Positions 1-6,886 are shown, numbered from the stretch's first letter. The stretch is 10,976 nt of DNA from CAYWNA01 sp964459305 (GCA_964459305.1 CAYWNA010000360.1:1-10976), one strand, 5' to 3'. Numbers and translations are program-made. Notes: a model not told the origin generated them from the letters alone.

Positions 1-57
1 GCGTAGGGAAAAACCAAACTCTGGCGAGTTCGGCTACAGGTCAGACTTATCCGCGGA

Positions 58-66
58 TGGTATAGT
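58..66 (+). promoter_or_regulatory. Possible extended -10 promoter element for the methyltransferase gene
   Basis: TGG followed by TATAGT forms an extended -10 element about 100 bases upstream of the methyltransferase start. No good -35 box lies at the expected distance, which is tolerable for extended -10 promoters. The same TGGTA(T/G)A(A/G)T pattern recurs on the plus strand at 5683, 6830 and 9988. Functional assignment is inference. Confidence 0.35.
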
Positions 67-163
67 CGAGAAAATCGAGCAAGAAGTAGCGTGCGTTGTG
101 CTCGCGGAATGTGTTATCGGGATTCGGTGCGCCGAGCGCACCCAATGCAGGAGAAACAGCATC

Positions 164-868
164 ATGCGTCGCCATTCAGTCTCGACATTTCTTCACGTCA
201 TGTTGGCCGTTTTGTTTATTCCTTTGGTTGCTTGGGGGCAGAAGGAGAGCCTCAGGCCAGGTATCAACAAGAAGTTCCAGGAGCCTGACGTTGCCGAGTG
301 GATCAAACGATTCGAACGAGAGGGACGCGACGTCTACGACAAACGCAACGAGATTGTTGCCGCGTGCAAAATCGAACCGGGAATGTCGGTCGCAGATGTT
401 GGCGCGGGCACAGGATTGTTCACGTATTTGTTTTCCCCGGCCGTTGGGCCGGAGGGACGTGTGTATGCTGTAGACATCGCAAAGGAGTTCGTCGAAAGCA
501 TCGAGCGAAGGTCTAGAGAAGCTGGCTTGAAGAATGTGCAGGGGGTCGTGTGCACACCGAAGGACGCAAACTTGCTGCCCAACTCGGTCGATCGGGTCTT
601 CATCTGCGACACATATCACCATTTCGAATTCCCGTACAAGACGATGGCTTCGATCCATCAGTCGCTTCGCCCTGGAGGGCAAGTCGCGATGATCGAATTC
701 CAGCGCATCGAAGGAGTAAGCAGCGACTGGACGCTGAAGCACGTGCGCGGTGGCAAAGAGGTCTTCGCAAAGGAGATCGAGGAAGCCGGTTTCAAGCTCG
801 TTGAGGAAAAGGACCTCCTGAGGGACAAGTACTTTCTCCGCTTCGAGAAGGTGGAGAACAGGAGATAG
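164..868 (+). CDS. Secreted class I SAM-dependent methyltransferase-like protein
   Basis: A 234-residue protein with a class I methyltransferase fold. Motif I, VADVGAGTGLF, lies at about residues 76-86, and the acidic end of strand beta2 is VYAVDI with Asp at about 104. A post-I region reads DRVFICDTYHHF, and the RPGG turn precedes strand beta5. The start is the ATG at 164, preceded by AGGAGA about ten bases upstream. A longer frame from GTG 98 lacks such a site. The chosen start also gives a clear signal peptide: basic MRRH, a hydrophobic stretch at about 9-23, then AWG-Q as a likely cleavage point. Export is odd, because S-adenosylmethionine is made and kept in the cytoplasm. Similar secreted methyltransferase-like proteins are known in environmental bacteria, but their substrates are not established. 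Substrate cannot be read from the sequence. No operon partner is visible. Confidence 0.88.
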   Translation: MRRHSVSTFLHVMLAVLFIPLVAWGQKESLRPGINKKFQEPDVAEWIKRFEREGRDVYDKRNEIVAACKIEPGMSVADVGAGTGLFTYLFSPAVGPEGRVYAVDIAKEFVESIERRSREAGLKNVQGVVCTPKDANLLPNSVDRVFICDTYHHFEFPYKTMASIHQSLRPGGQVAMIEFQRIEGVSSDWTLKHVRGGKEVFAKEIEEAGFKLVEEKDLLRDKYFLRFEKVENRR

Positions 869-1113
869 ACGGGCAGTCGGTACGTGGCCTAACGCGGGCC
901 CTCGGTTATTCTCATATCGGGCCTATGGCCCTAGCAAGTGCTTCATGCCGCGCCGGTCAACTGTTGCTTGATAGAATTTTCAAGTTTTCGCGCAATGTTT
1001 CAACGGAAGTCGCGTTAACTAGTAATAGAGGGGCGGCGGGTCGTTGTGTGTCAACAACGGCTATGCGAACCCACAATAAACGGAACAGACGAGAGGCGAG
1101 TCTCATCTAGAAT
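869..1113. other. Intergenic stretch without recognised gene
   Basis: No ORF with coding character or ribosome binding site was seen. A short hairpin, GGGCC-TAT-GGCCC, lies near 919-931 but has no T-run, so I do not call it a terminator. Confidence 0.4.
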
Positions 1114-1407
1114 GTGGCTATTGCTTCGCATTCGCTTCAAGGGACGATGACCGACGGATTGGCTTTACAGAAGGCACGACAGGCTTACCAGCAGTTCATC
1201 AACGGCATGCTGACGTCAGAGGCGACTTGCGCGGAGACCGCACCCACGGCGTCAGCCCCCGTCCAAGTGAACCGCGAGGAAGTGTTCGTCTGTTTCCTGA
1301 GAATACACCCAGAACTCATGAAGTACCGAGAGGATCTGGCAAAGATGTACCCGGGTGCTCCGGTGCTTCCCCTTGCCAAGGCGGAGTGGGAGAAGATCAG
1401 CGGATAA
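1114..1407 (+). CDS. Small hypothetical protein
   Basis: An open frame of 97 codons from GTG 1114, or 86 codons from the in-frame ATG at 1147. Neither start is well placed: AAGGGA lies only two bases before ATG 1147, and nothing good precedes 1114. The product looks soluble and mixed helical. It has an Ala/Thr/Pro-rich middle and a C-terminal part rich in charged and aromatic residues (FLRIHPELMKY, AKAEWEKI). I see no signal peptide, membrane segment or catalytic motif and do not recognise a family. A terminator-like hairpin begins nine bases after the stop, which supports a real transcription unit ending here. It is isolated from its neighbours. Confidence 0.55.
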   Translation: MAIASHSLQGTMTDGLALQKARQAYQQFINGMLTSEATCAETAPTASAPVQVNREEVFVCFLRIHPELMKYREDLAKMYPGAPVLPLAKAEWEKISG

Positions 1408-1415
1408 GAGACCGT

Positions 1416-1450
1416 AGCCGCGTTATCGGCAGTCGGGCCCGTGGCTTTTT
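1416..1450 (+). terminator. Intrinsic terminator after the small hypothetical gene
   Basis: AGCCGCG at 1416-1422 pairs with CGTGGCT at 1440-1446 (seven pairs, one G-T), followed by five T. It sits directly after the stop at 1407. An alternative hairpin, ATCGGCAG with CTGCCGAT at 1425-1432 and 1451-1458, overlaps it. Confidence 0.55.
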
Positions 1451-1478
1451 CTGCCGATGGCCGATCCAGCGGTCCAGA

Positions 1479-1989
1479 TCACGCGTGCACTACCGCCGCC
1501 GCAAAGGCTGGCCATACGCACGCAAGAACGACCGCGGCAAGAATCCAATCCCTGCGCCGACACCTACTCGCTCCCTTTCGCCTGTCAGGTAACCCACGCA
1601 TCCGCCCAAGACGCGACCTTGGAACGCCGACTCAGGCGACGCGGCTTATGTTGTTGCCGGAACGTCACATGAACTACGTGCAGTGGGCATACCACTTAAT
1701 ACTGTTTCTTCTCTTTCTGCCGTTTCTGTTTGGCAACCTCTCCGCAATCATTATCGCTTTCAGGTATTTTTCGCAGCGACTCGGACACCGCAGCAAGTGG
1801 CCGGTTGCCCGTTTCTACCGTGGTCGCACCCCTCGCCGCCGGTGACGGAAGAACTCTGCCGTGGCTCAAGTACGGAGTCGTAGTTTCCGCAAACTACACT
1901 GAGGTCAGGGATGCTGCAATTCAGTCGTGCGGCAGAGCACCACGGGGCACCATTATCGCTTGCAGGCTGAACTGTGGTCGGTTGGGCAT
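1479..1989 (-). pseudogene. Disrupted FSLK-type small membrane protein gene
   Basis: Both ends of a small membrane protein gene like the intact one at 6912-7172 can be recognised. At 1989 an ATG opens MPNRPQFSLQAI, nearly identical to MPNRPQFSLKAI of the intact gene, but the frame diverges after about 13 codons and stops at 1921. On the same strand, about 1500-1612 encodes VLGGCVGYLTGERERVGVG in one frame, matching VLGGYAGYFVGGRRRAGDG. It continues after a one-base shift as a hydrophobic stretch ending VHA-stop at 1479, against VHT-stop in the intact protein. The stop regions read TCACGCGTGCAC and TCACGTGTGCAC on the plus strand. The middle is longer than in the intact gene and does not match it. 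I infer decay with replacement or insertion of about 250 bases. The ATG lies 24 bases beyond the hemY stop. Confidence 0.6.
1669..1845 (+). CDS. Possible small membrane protein
   Basis: An ORF of 58 codons from ATG 1669; an in-frame ATG also occurs at 1648. The first half is strongly hydrophobic (HLILFLLFLPFLFGNLSAII), giving one long or two short membrane segments. It is followed by an Arg-rich tail ending TPRRR. Aromatic and basic residues flank the hydrophobic part in the usual pattern. No convincing Shine-Dalgarno is present; GGAA at 1658-1661 is weak. It lies inside the disrupted membrane gene on the opposite strand, so it could be an inserted gene, a fragment whose C-terminus was changed by a frameshift, or chance. 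The family is not recognised. Confidence 0.35.
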   Translation: MNYVQWAYHLILFLLFLPFLFGNLSAIIIAFRYFSQRLGHRSKWPVARFYRGRTPRRR

Positions 1990-2013
1990 GACCGGTTGGT
2001 CGACTGCGGAGCA

Positions 2014-3471
2014 TTACGGGGCTTTCGGTTTGGCCATCGTCTGCTCCGCGGCTTGTTCGGCGGTGTGGACGCAGTCGGGAATGCCGACGCCGTGATAGGC
2101 GTTGCCGCACAATGCGAAGTCTGGAAGTGCCGCCGCCCTGGACTCGATCCGTTCGACCAGTTCCTTGTGCCCGACGTGGTACTGCGGCATGGTCCGCGGC
2201 CATCGGGCCAAGCTGGTGTGGATGGGTGGGCCGTGGATGCCGAGCCACTGGACCAGTTCGTCGAGCACGCGCGTTCGGAGTTCGTCTTCATCCGTTTCGG
2301 CCATCTCCGGGTGGCGCGATCCACCCACGAATACCCGCAACAGCACCTTGCCCTCGGGGGCGCGATGCACGTACTTCTGGCTGCTTAAGCTGCACGCCAG
2401 GATTACACTCCGCTCGACCGCCGGCACGACAATCCCCATGCCGTCTAAGGGATGCGTGATCTGTCCCCTGTCAAAGGCGAATGAAAGGATGGCCGTGCCC
2501 GAATGAGTGATTGTTCCTAGGTCATCGGCCAACTCGGCGTCGTGCGGTCGAAGCAAATCGGCGGCGACGTGCGACGGCGCGGCCATGATCAGCGCGTCGA
2601 ATTCCTCGCTCTTTTCGGTCGGTGATCCGCAGGCGTCCAAGTGTGACGACCACACGCGCCAGCCGGCATCGTGACGTTCGATCCGCTCCACCACGGTCGC
2701 CAGTCGCGCCACTCCGTCGGGTAAGCGACGGACGATCGCGTCGACGAGGCTGGAAAGCCCTTCGCGAAGTGTCACGAACATGCTGAAGCGTGGGCCACTT
2801 TCGACGTTGCCTTGGCCTTCGCGGCGGCGTTGCTTCATCTGCCGCCGCATGGCGCGGACGATGCTTCCATGGTCCCGTTCCATTTGCCGAAACCGTGATA
2901 AAGTGGCCTCGATGCTGAGCTTCTCCAGATCGGCTGCGTAAACGGCGCTGACCAGCGGCTCGACCAGGCGCTCGTATGCCTCGCGGCCCAACCGCCGACG
3001 CACGAACGACGCCATGCTCTCGTCGGCCTCGTGCTTGCGCGGCGGCAAGAAATACTCGATTCCACAACGGAGCTTCCCCAGCGGGCTCAGAATCGGAGTG
3101 GTCACAAGCGGCCACATCCGCGTGGGAGCCATCATTAGGAAGCCATCGGGGAGCTTGTGTAACCGACCACGGCGGACGACGTACGTCTGGCGGAACTTGG
3201 GATTGGTTTGCACCAGTTGGTCTTCCAATCCCAGCCGGCGGCACAGATCCAGGCCCCAAGGCAGCGTCGTGATGAAGTTGTCTACTCCCTGCTCAATCTG
3301 GTAGCCCTCTTCGTGCTTCGTCCACAATGCACCGCCCACGCGTGGACGCCGTTCATACAGGGCCAGTTGACACGCTGGATCCAGCTCGATCAGTCGATGC
3401 GCCGCCGCGAGCCCTGAAATTCCGCCGCCGATGACCGCGACGCGTCGAGCGTTGGATTGGGGAGAGCCCAC
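2014..3471 (-). CDS. hemY: Oxygen-dependent protoporphyrinogen/coproporphyrinogen oxidase (HemY type)
   Basis: A 485-residue FAD-dependent oxidase, the usual length for the HemY/CgoX family (also annotated hemG). It would oxidise protoporphyrinogen IX, or coproporphyrinogen III in the coproporphyrin-dependent route, by six electrons. The N-terminal dinucleotide-binding motif VAVIGGGISGLAAA is at about residues 12-24. The ribose-binding acidic residue follows in LALYERR, and RVGGAL comes next. The C-terminal FAD motif reads LCGNAYHGVGIPDC. The start is GTG 3471, with GGAAGG about eight bases upstream; a nearby ATG at 3476 is out of frame. It is the last gene of a minus-strand operon, 18 bases after the radical SAM gene. 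The sequence alone does not decide which substrate is used, and the radical SAM neighbour makes the coproporphyrin form worth considering. Confidence 0.9.
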   Translation of the reverse strand: MGSPQSNARRVAVIGGGISGLAAAHRLIELDPACQLALYERRPRVGGALWTKHEEGYQIEQGVDNFITTLPWGLDLCRRLGLEDQLVQTNPKFRQTYVVRRGRLHKLPDGFLMMAPTRMWPLVTTPILSPLGKLRCGIEYFLPPRKHEADESMASFVRRRLGREAYERLVEPLVSAVYAADLEKLSIEATLSRFRQMERDHGSIVRAMRRQMKQRRREGQGNVESGPRFSMFVTLREGLSSLVDAIVRRLPDGVARLATVVERIERHDAGWRVWSSHLDACGSPTEKSEEFDALIMAAPSHVAADLLRPHDAELADDLGTITHSGTAILSFAFDRGQITHPLDGMGIVVPAVERSVILACSLSSQKYVHRAPEGKVLLRVFVGGSRHPEMAETDEDELRTRVLDELVQWLGIHGPPIHTSLARWPRTMPQYHVGHKELVERIESRAAALPDFALCGNAYHGVGIPDCVHTAEQAAEQTMAKPKAP

Positions 3472-3489
3472 GACATAGTCCTTCCGTCG

Positions 3490-4578
3490 TTAGGATTTCT
3501 TTCCAGTGACGAGTATGCAGTCCGGCTCCGACTCCAGGATGTCGCCCGTCACCGCATATGCTCGCGAGCGGCTGCCTCCGCAGACTTGGCGGTACTCGCA
3601 AACGCCGCAGACCCCTTTGAAGCCATCGGGATCTCTCAAGGCAAGAAATGTGGGATGGTTCTGGTAGGCATCGACCGCCGAGTTTTCAGGGAACCGTCCA
3701 CACTGAACCGGCAGAAAACCGGCGGGGTAGATCTCACCGTTATGGCTCACGAACATGATCCCCTTGCCATCTCCGACGCCGAGCGGCGCCCGATGCACCC
3801 GCCGGGAGTCATCGTTTTTCTTTCCAGGGCCCTGCAGTGGATGACCTCCCTGTTCGAGGACAAACCGTCGGTAGTGAGGCGCCTCGGTGGTCTTCACGCC
3901 GAAAGGTCGTTGGCGCGAGTGTTCCCAAAGACGTTCGAAAGCGATTTCGTACTCGTCGGCAGAAATCCGTTGCTCCTCGACGCCACGTCCGACGGGCACG
4001 AGGAAGAACACCGACCACATGGCAATCCCCTGAGTCGAGAGCAACTCGGCAAGGGCATCGATTTGATGGAAGTTCCTGCGGGTGATCGAAGTGTTCACCT
4101 GCACGGCGAACCCCAGTTCGCGTGCGTCAGCCAGCATATTCAGTGTCCGCGCGAAGCTGCCTTCCCAGCCGCGGAAGGCGTCATGCGTCTCTGCGTCCGC
4201 ACCGTCCAAGCTGATCCCCAGCGAGCGTACGCCTGCTTCCCAAGCCTTCTGGAAGGCGGCTGGGGTGGCCAGCGGCGTTGCCGACGGAGTCAAGGCCACC
4301 TGCAGCCCGGCCGCAACGGCATGACGGATGAGCTCGAATAGGTCGCTCCTCTTAAGCGGATCGCCTCCGGTCATCACGACCGTCGGCCGGAGAGGGAAGG
4401 TCGCCACCTGGTCGATGAGCGCCTTGGACTGTGCCGTGGTGAGTTCAAGCGGATCCGGCTCGCTCTGCGCAGATGCTCGACAATGCTTGCAGACCAGATC
4501 GCAGGCCTGCGTTACTTCGTAGTAAAACATCAACGGTGCGCGGCCGAAATCGTCTTGGGTGTACTTGGTGGGATGCAT
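3490..4578 (-). CDS. Radical SAM/SPASM protein, AhbD-like, in heme operon
   Basis: A 362-residue radical SAM enzyme. The first 4Fe-4S cluster motif is CDLVCKHC, with Cys at 26, 30 and 33. TGGDP at about 70-74 is the GGE-like SAM-binding element, and SLGISLDGA is another core strand. A C-terminal SPASM/twitch region follows, with Cys in VQCG, VCGVC, QVCGG and EPDC, enough for one or two auxiliary clusters. This architecture matches AhbD, which decarboxylates Fe-coproporphyrin III to heme, and the related TIGR04053-type proteins; the exact subfamily is from memory. The ATG at 4578 has GAGGAA a few bases upstream. The gene sits 43 bases after hemC and 18 before hemY, so a tetrapyrrole role is likely. 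Coproheme decarboxylation is my inference. It lacks the features of oxygen-independent coproporphyrinogen dehydrogenase HemN. Confidence 0.87.
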   Translation of the reverse strand: MHPTKYTQDDFGRAPLMFYYEVTQACDLVCKHCRASAQSEPDPLELTTAQSKALIDQVATFPLRPTVVMTGGDPLKRSDLFELIRHAVAAGLQVALTPSATPLATPAAFQKAWEAGVRSLGISLDGADAETHDAFRGWEGSFARTLNMLADARELGFAVQVNTSITRRNFHQIDALAELLSTQGIAMWSVFFLVPVGRGVEEQRISADEYEIAFERLWEHSRQRPFGVKTTEAPHYRRFVLEQGGHPLQGPGKKNDDSRRVHRAPLGVGDGKGIMFVSHNGEIYPAGFLPVQCGRFPENSAVDAYQNHPTFLALRDPDGFKGVCGVCEYRQVCGGSRSRAYAVTGDILESEPDCILVTGKKS

Positions 4579-4621
4579 GGAAGTTCCTCAGGTATCGCGG
4601 GGACATCAGACAAGAGGCTTC

Positions 4622-5548
4622 TCAACAGCCCTCGCGTGACAAACGAATCAGATCGGCGGCACCCTGAGAGGCCAACTCCTCTGCGACGCGTGAACCGAGC
4701 CCATTGGGATCATCCACATTGCCGTGCGCCGTGGCCTCAAGTTTCTCTGTGCCGTCGGGACCGATCACACGACCGGTCAAACAGAGCGCATCATTCTCCA
4801 TGCGTGCCCAGGCTGCGATCGGGGCCAGGCAGCCTCCGCGAAGCGCGGCGAGCATCGCTCGCTCGGCCAGGACGGACGCGCGGGTGATGGAGTGGTCGAG
4901 TTGGCGCAGTACTTCCCGCACGGCGTGATCGTCGCTGCGAGCTTCGAGCCCTAGTGCCCCTTGTCCGACGGCCGGTAGGACGGTCTCTATTGGCAGAAGC
5001 TCCGTGATTCGCGCTTCAAGGCCAAGGCGACGAAGGCCAGCCTCTGCTAGTACGATCGCGTCGTATTGGCTTTCATCCAGCTTGCGGAGTCGCGTGTCCA
5101 CGTTTCCGCGAATGTCTTTCATTTCCAAATCCGGCCGAACGTGAAGCAACTGGGCACGCCGACGAAGGCTTCCGGTCCCGACAGTCGCCCCCGAGGGCAG
5201 CGATTGCAGAGACCTCTGACGCCGACAGATGATGGCGTCACCAACGGGCGCCCGCTCCGGTACTGCCGCCAAACGCAACCCAGGCACTTCGTCGGTCGGC
5301 AAATCCTTCAAACTGTGCACCGCCAGGTCAATATGTTCCTCCAGCAACGCGCGCTGTATCTCCTTAGTGAACAGTCCGGGCGACGTACTCACACCGATGG
5401 GCGTCTGTTGGCGATCGCCAGTTGTGGAGATTGGCACGAGCACCACCTCCACTCCCAGGTCCTTCAATCGTGCTGTCACCCAGTCCGCCTGCCAGCGTGC
5501 CAGGGCACTAGCTCGTGTACCGAGTCGGATTTGCAGTGTAGAGGGCAT
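4622..5548 (-). CDS. hemC: Hydroxymethylbilane synthase (porphobilinogen deaminase)
   Basis: A 308-residue protein, the normal length for HemC. It polymerises four porphobilinogen units to hydroxymethylbilane in the cytoplasm. The N-terminal RLGTRASALARWQ matches the family. STTGDRQQ follows, then VHSLKDLPTD with the catalytic Asp at about 82. GTGSLRRRAQL and DIRGNVDTRL supply the cofactor-binding arginines. The dipyrromethane-anchoring Cys is in LRGGCLAPI at residue 240. All key residues are present. The ATG at 5548 lacks a strong Shine-Dalgarno, which suggests modest or leaderless-like initiation. It is the first gene of a minus-strand operon with the radical SAM gene and hemY. The promoter should lie in the 5549-5800 gap, but I could not identify a convincing one. 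Confidence 0.96.
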   Translation of the reverse strand: MPSTLQIRLGTRASALARWQADWVTARLKDLGVEVVLVPISTTGDRQQTPIGVSTSPGLFTKEIQRALLEEHIDLAVHSLKDLPTDEVPGLRLAAVPERAPVGDAIICRRQRSLQSLPSGATVGTGSLRRRAQLLHVRPDLEMKDIRGNVDTRLRKLDESQYDAIVLAEAGLRRLGLEARITELLPIETVLPAVGQGALGLEARSDDHAVREVLRQLDHSITRASVLAERAMLAALRGGCLAPIAAWARMENDALCLTGRVIGPDGTEKLEATAHGNVDDPNGLGSRVAEELASQGAADLIRLSREGC

Positions 5549-5834
5549 GTTCTATTTCAGTAGTCGACTCACCCGACCTCTACTCTTCTTTGCCCATCTC
5601 CCAGTGGCGTGGGCGTACGGGCCGGCGTCTTCTGGCACGTTTTGCTTGCGAGGGGCCGACTTCTTGCGGTGAGCGGTAGACTTGGTAGAATGGTTCACAA
5701 TGCTCACTGCATCACTGGAAGGGTGTTAGTGTGTGTCGTATTTGCACAAAACAGCCTAACGGGCGTCAGAATGGGCGTCAAGGAGATTCAAAGCGAGTTC
5801 CATAAGCCAATAAGATACAGCAAAAACAACACTC
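5549..5834. other. Intergenic region upstream of hemC
   Basis: No gene is recognised here. It must contain the hemC operon promoter on the minus strand, which I could not place. On the plus strand it carries an extended -10 candidate at 5683 and a second promoter-like pair, TTCAAA at 5787-5792 and TAAGAT at 5811-5816 with an 18-base spacer, just before the tRNA-like sequence. Confidence 0.4.
5664..5691 (+). promoter_or_regulatory. Candidate sigma-70-type promoter
   Basis: TTGCGG at 5664-5669, a 16-base spacer and TAGAAT at 5686-5691 preceded by TGG (extended -10). It points away from hemC toward the tRNA-like relic at 5835. No protein gene with a ribosome binding site follows. Confidence 0.4.
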
Positions 5835-5939
5835 GGAAGTGCTTGGAGGGCTGGTGCCCCCCGCGGTCTTCAAAATCCAGATCAGGCAACCGCGAAACGC
5901 AGAAATACCCAAGAAAAACAAGGGTCAAACGCACTTCCG
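5835..5939 (+). pseudogene. Decayed selenocysteine tRNA (selC-like)
   Basis: GGAAGTGC at 5835-5842 and GCACTTCC at 5931-5938 form a perfect eight-pair acceptor stem, followed by G as discriminator. Eight pairs and discriminator G are typical of bacterial tRNA-Sec. After a two-base linker, GGAGGGC-TGGT-GCCCCCC at 5845-5862 makes the long D stem with a four-base loop that is diagnostic of tRNA-Sec; one A-C mismatch is present. Next come GCGGT and the loop CTTCAAA with anticodon TCA at 5870-5872. The expected 3' anticodon strand ACCGC is absent at its place but occurs at 5889-5893, as if 14 bases had been inserted. No variable arm or T-loop (TTCGA) is recognisable; a stub GGGTCAAAC precedes the acceptor strand. 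I therefore call a pseudogene. An unusual functional form is less likely. Confidence 0.55.
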
Positions 5940-6097
5940 TCCCATCGCCAATTCTGCCGTTTTCTGCCCGTTTTTGCCCGTTCCGGTTGTACGTACACCC
6001 GCTTCCCGCTCGTCTGATCGTGCATCGTTGGGGGCGAAACTAGCGTTGCCGACCACTTCGCATCTGGCCACATCACATCCGGCCAGTGCAGCCCCAT

Positions 6098-6508
6098 CTA
6101 ACCGACGTCGATCGTCACCATCCGTGTAGATGTCGGTCTATTGGTGACGTTAGTGTTTGACGAGGTTTCACTCTGAATCCCGCGTGTTACGCAAGCTCCG
6201 CGGCTAAGTTCAACGGCGTTGTGTCGCTCAATGCTCCGAGACTCTGCGACGACGGATAGAGCGATTCTCGTTACCATTTGCAGTCCGAGCCAAACGACAC
6301 CTCGGTCGACGTCGTTGATCGGCTGGCGCGCGCCGTACAACGGCGAATTTGCCGTTTTGAGGACTCTGGCGGCTATTGCAGTATCCAACTTGACGATGCC
6401 GATGATCTCCTGCATGCCGATGCAGGGATCAGACACGGCGTCCAACAGTCTTTGAGCAACGGCAGGTACTGTGGGCAGTTTGCACTTCGCGGCACGTTTG
6501 TCTGTCAT
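6098..6508 (-). CDS. HDOD domain protein, truncated (probable gene remnant)
   Basis: A 136-residue ORF. Residues about 11-92 match the first part of the HDOD domain: LPTVPAVAQRLL, then LDTAIAARVLKTANSPLYG with the signature ANS, and VVWLGLQMVTRIALSVVAES. HDOD is a catalytically inactive HD-like output domain used in bacterial signalling. Intact single-domain HDOD proteins are usually near 270-300 residues. Here the similarity ends abruptly after AESRS, and the last 44 residues (Ser/Thr/Asn-rich) do not resemble the family, so the gene appears cut at about 6235. The ATG at 6508 is preceded by GAGGA seven bases upstream, better than the alternative start at 6595. No partner such as a sensor kinase or GGDEF gene is nearby. 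It is probably a non-functional fragment, although the frame remains open. Confidence 0.6.
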   Translation of the reverse strand: MTDKRAAKCKLPTVPAVAQRLLDAVSDPCIGMQEIIGIVKLDTAIAARVLKTANSPLYGARQPINDVDRGVVWLGLQMVTRIALSVVAESRSIERHNAVELSRGACVTRGIQSETSSNTNVTNRPTSTRMVTIDVG

Positions 6509-6605
6509 GGCGTCTTCCTCGCCACAGAAACACCTAAGGCACAATGGCAGCCTCAACCAGCGTTTGCAAAAGTCTACAACATAAAGAGAACACAACTTCG
6601 CGCCG

Positions 6606-6755
6606 TCAAGCGTAATATGCCGATACCTTGAGCACAGACTGGCGGGAAACCATCATTTCCATCGCAATCAGAACGAGCATTTTTCCGTTCCCGCCCTCCA
6701 TCGCCTGAACAATCGACAAATGCAAAGCATCTGGCTTTTGACTCTCATCCGACAT
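6606..6755 (-). CDS. Possible small ORF, unrecognised
   Basis: A 49-codon frame from ATG 6755 with a mildly amphipathic composition (IVQAMEGGNGKMLVLIAMEM). No good Shine-Dalgarno was found; GGGAT lies about 11 bases or more upstream. It is in the same orientation as the HDOD remnant and 97 bases before it. It may be a chance ORF or a fragment of a decayed gene. Family not recognised. Confidence 0.2.
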   Translation of the reverse strand: MSDESQKPDALHLSIVQAMEGGNGKMLVLIAMEMMVSRQSVLKVSAYYA

Positions 6756-6829
6756 CACGCGTGAATCCCGCACCCACAGGGTTTCTGTCAACGCTTGTTG
6801 CCATCGTGTCCGATCTCCAATACTAGAGT

Positions 6830-6838
6830 TGGTAGAAT
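6830..6838 (+). promoter_or_regulatory. Extended -10-like element beside a terminator
   Basis: TTGGTAGAAT is identical to the element at 5682-5691. It lies only nine bases before a strong intrinsic terminator, and no good -35 box is visible. Any transcript would be very short, so this may be a sequence-family feature and not an active promoter. Confidence 0.25.
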
Positions 6839-6847
6839 TGTCTCCCC

Positions 6848-6886
6848 ACGCCACGTCAGTGTTCAGCGCGCTGACGTGGCGTTTTT
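6848..6886 (+). terminator. Strong intrinsic terminator with no plus-strand gene upstream
   Basis: ACGCCACGTCAG at 6848-6859 pairs perfectly over 12 bases with CTGACGTGGCGT at 6871-6882, with an 11-base loop and a run of five T. The T-run is on the plus strand only. It is not oriented to serve the minus-strand membrane protein gene ending at 6912. The sequence TTTTTGTTGGTGG after it also follows the terminator at 7401. Confidence 0.75.

Noticed and set aside
98..163. Longer N-terminus for the methyltransferase from GTG 98
   Set aside because: ATG 164 has a proper Shine-Dalgarno and starts a clean signal peptide.
919..931. GGGCC-TAT-GGCCC hairpin after the methyltransferase
   Set aside because: Only five pairs and no T-run.
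2522..3259. Long Arg-rich open frame inside hemY
   Set aside because: Same strand but in another frame of a well-supported gene; composition is typical of a GC-rich shadow frame.
3457..4341. 294-codon plus-strand ORF opposite the radical SAM gene
   Set aside because: Antisense shadow; the minus-strand protein has all family motifs.
5951..5983. Degenerate repeats of TTCTGCCCGTT type
   Set aside because: Three imperfect units without spacers; not a CRISPR or recognised iteron array.
5988..5997. TGTACGTACA palindrome
   Set aside because: Ten-base palindrome without a neighbouring gene or second copy; too short to call an operator.
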